DNA of 32,800 nucleotides from the NCBI GenBank assembly GCA_003209275.1, contig QCRX01000002.1:71132-103931 (forward strand). Reading direction: 5' to 3'. This stretch comes from Prochlorococcus sp. AG-463-P14 (lineage in GTDB: Bacteria; Cyanobacteriota; Cyanobacteriia; PCC-6307; Cyanobiaceae). Of the stretch, positions 31,692 to 32,800 are shown one piece after another (position 1 is the first letter of the stretch; each line of letters starts with the position of its first letter). Under the pieces are notes generated by a model. That model did no database searches. It was not told the DNA's origin and saw only the letters and a list, made by a program, of their open reading frames with translations. The translations under genes were made by a program, and so were the position numbers.

Positions 31692-32800
31692 ATGCCTGTG
31701 AGCGCTCTGCCAGTACTGATAGCTAGCTCAGATTTACTACCTCATGGCGGCCCTTTGAATGGTCGGAGGTCTGCTGGACAGACTTTGTTATGGCTTTGGG
31801 CTAAACAGGCTGGTGCGAACCCTTTAACACTTGCTGTTTCTGGCCCCGAGCAAAGGGAAGGTTTGTATGAATTTTCCAAATCTGCGGGACATACAGGTGA
31901 ATTAAATCTTCTAGATTTTATAAATCCGGAGGCAATAGTGCCTCATGGAGCATTATTTCTTCCTGATCCTTCTATCGGGAGATGGTCTCATTGGCGATCG
32001 TTAGTGGGTTCGGCGGCTTTTTCCTTGATTGGCCAGATTCATACGCTTAGTACACCAGCCTCAATGACTTTGATAGAGGAATTGGTTACTGAACCAGTTC
32101 GACCGTGGGATGCAGTGATTTGTACTAGCCACGCAGGGAAGGCAGTTCTAGAGGCTGTGATAGATGATCGGGAGCAAAAGCTTTTAAGTCGATTGCAAGT
32201 TGATCGACCCAAGTCCATTGATAGACCTCAGTTGCCTGTAATCCCTTTGCCTATTGGTACTTCTCAAATTAGTCGAGATCTTCTGTCTAAAGAAATAGCT
32301 CGTCAAAAATTAGGTATTGATAGTAATAGCCATGTCGTCCTTTGGCTTGGCCGCTTGTCAATGCTCACTAAGTTAGATCCTTGGTCTACTTACCAAGTTC
32401 TTCAAGCTGCAGCAACTCAATTAGATAAGCCTTTGGTATTGATTGAATGTGGCCCAGATGACACATCATTTCAAGCTGAACATTTCAGACAGATAAGAGC
32501 TCTATGTCCAAATGTGCAATTTTGTCGACTTGGAGGAGATAAACCGGTCTCGGACGAAATCAAACTTGATTCATTAGCTGCTGCAGATTTGGCAATTTCT
32601 CTTGTAGATAACACACAAGAAACTTTTGGATTGGCAGTTGCAGAGGCTATGGCAGCTGGTTTACCAGTTGTTGCTTCCGACTGGAATGGTTATAAGGATT
32701 TGGTGCGTTCAGGAATCGATGGTTTTCTTGTTCCTACTAAATGGAATTCCTTAGCGGAAGAACTATCACCTCGATTGGGTTGGGCTAGTCACTTAGGTCT
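31692..32800 (+). CDS. Glycosyltransferase family 4, 3'-truncated by the window edge
   Basis: Not in the ORF track. Manual translation from ATG at 31692 (preceded in frame by TGA) gives MPVSALPVLIASSDLLPHGGPLNGRRSAGQTLLWLW...FGLAVAEAMAAGLPVVASDWNGYKDLV, open to the window end. Confidence 0.85.
   Translation, partial: MPVSALPVLIASSDLLPHGGPLNGRRSAGQTLLWLWAKQAGANPLTLAVSGPEQREGLYEFSKSAGHTGELNLLDFINPEAIVPHGALFLPDPSIGRWSHWRSLVGSAAFSLIGQIHTLSTPASMTLIEELVTEPVRPWDAVICTSHAGKAVLEAVIDDREQKLLSRLQVDRPKSIDRPQLPVIPLPIGTSQISRDLLSKEIARQKLGIDSNSHVVLWLGRLSMLTKLDPWSTYQVLQAAATQLDKPLVLIECGPDDTSFQAEHFRQIRALCPNVQFCRLGGDKPVSDEIKLDSLAAADLAISLVDNTQETFGLAVAEAMAAGLPVVASDWNGYKDLVRSGIDGFLVPTKWNSLAEELSPRLGWASHLG

Overview
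The window reads as a gene-dense, AT-rich chromosomal segment of a picocyanobacterium. Gene content and order (tig-clpP-clpX, asd-dapA-rnj, mutS/psbZ/ribH) resemble Prochlorococcus, probably a low-light lineage; that assignment is inference from recalled protein families, not a database match. Positions 1-~20.1 kb are mostly housekeeping genes: clpX, clpP, tig, asd, dapA, RNase J, tilS, a DUF561/Ycf23-like gene, uvrB, a small exported HExxH protein, lysC, holA, cobH, mutS, psbZ-like, ribH and tRNA-Gly(GCC). From ~20.1 kb to the right edge, after the tRNA and a GNAT gene, lies a surface-glycan locus: rfbA-rfbC-rfbD-rfbB (dTDP-rhamnose) and at least eight glycosyltransferase-type genes. These sit in alternating-strand cassettes and include a GT90/CAP10-like gene, a GNT-I-like 'EEDL' protein and a TPR-GT fusion. 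The last gene runs off the window. No CRISPR array, transposase, integrase, rRNA or obvious defence system was seen. The best second-look items are: a perfect 19-bp hairpin ending 8 nt before ribH and enclosing its SD-like sequence; an RNase J C-terminus (RTRRRRSAVA) resembling the arginine-rich PNPase-recruiting tail of cyanobacterial RNase E; a clamp-binding-like QGSLF motif at the N-terminus of MutS; the HExxH exported protein; and the translationally coupled GT90 / GNT-I-like / TPR-GT operon.
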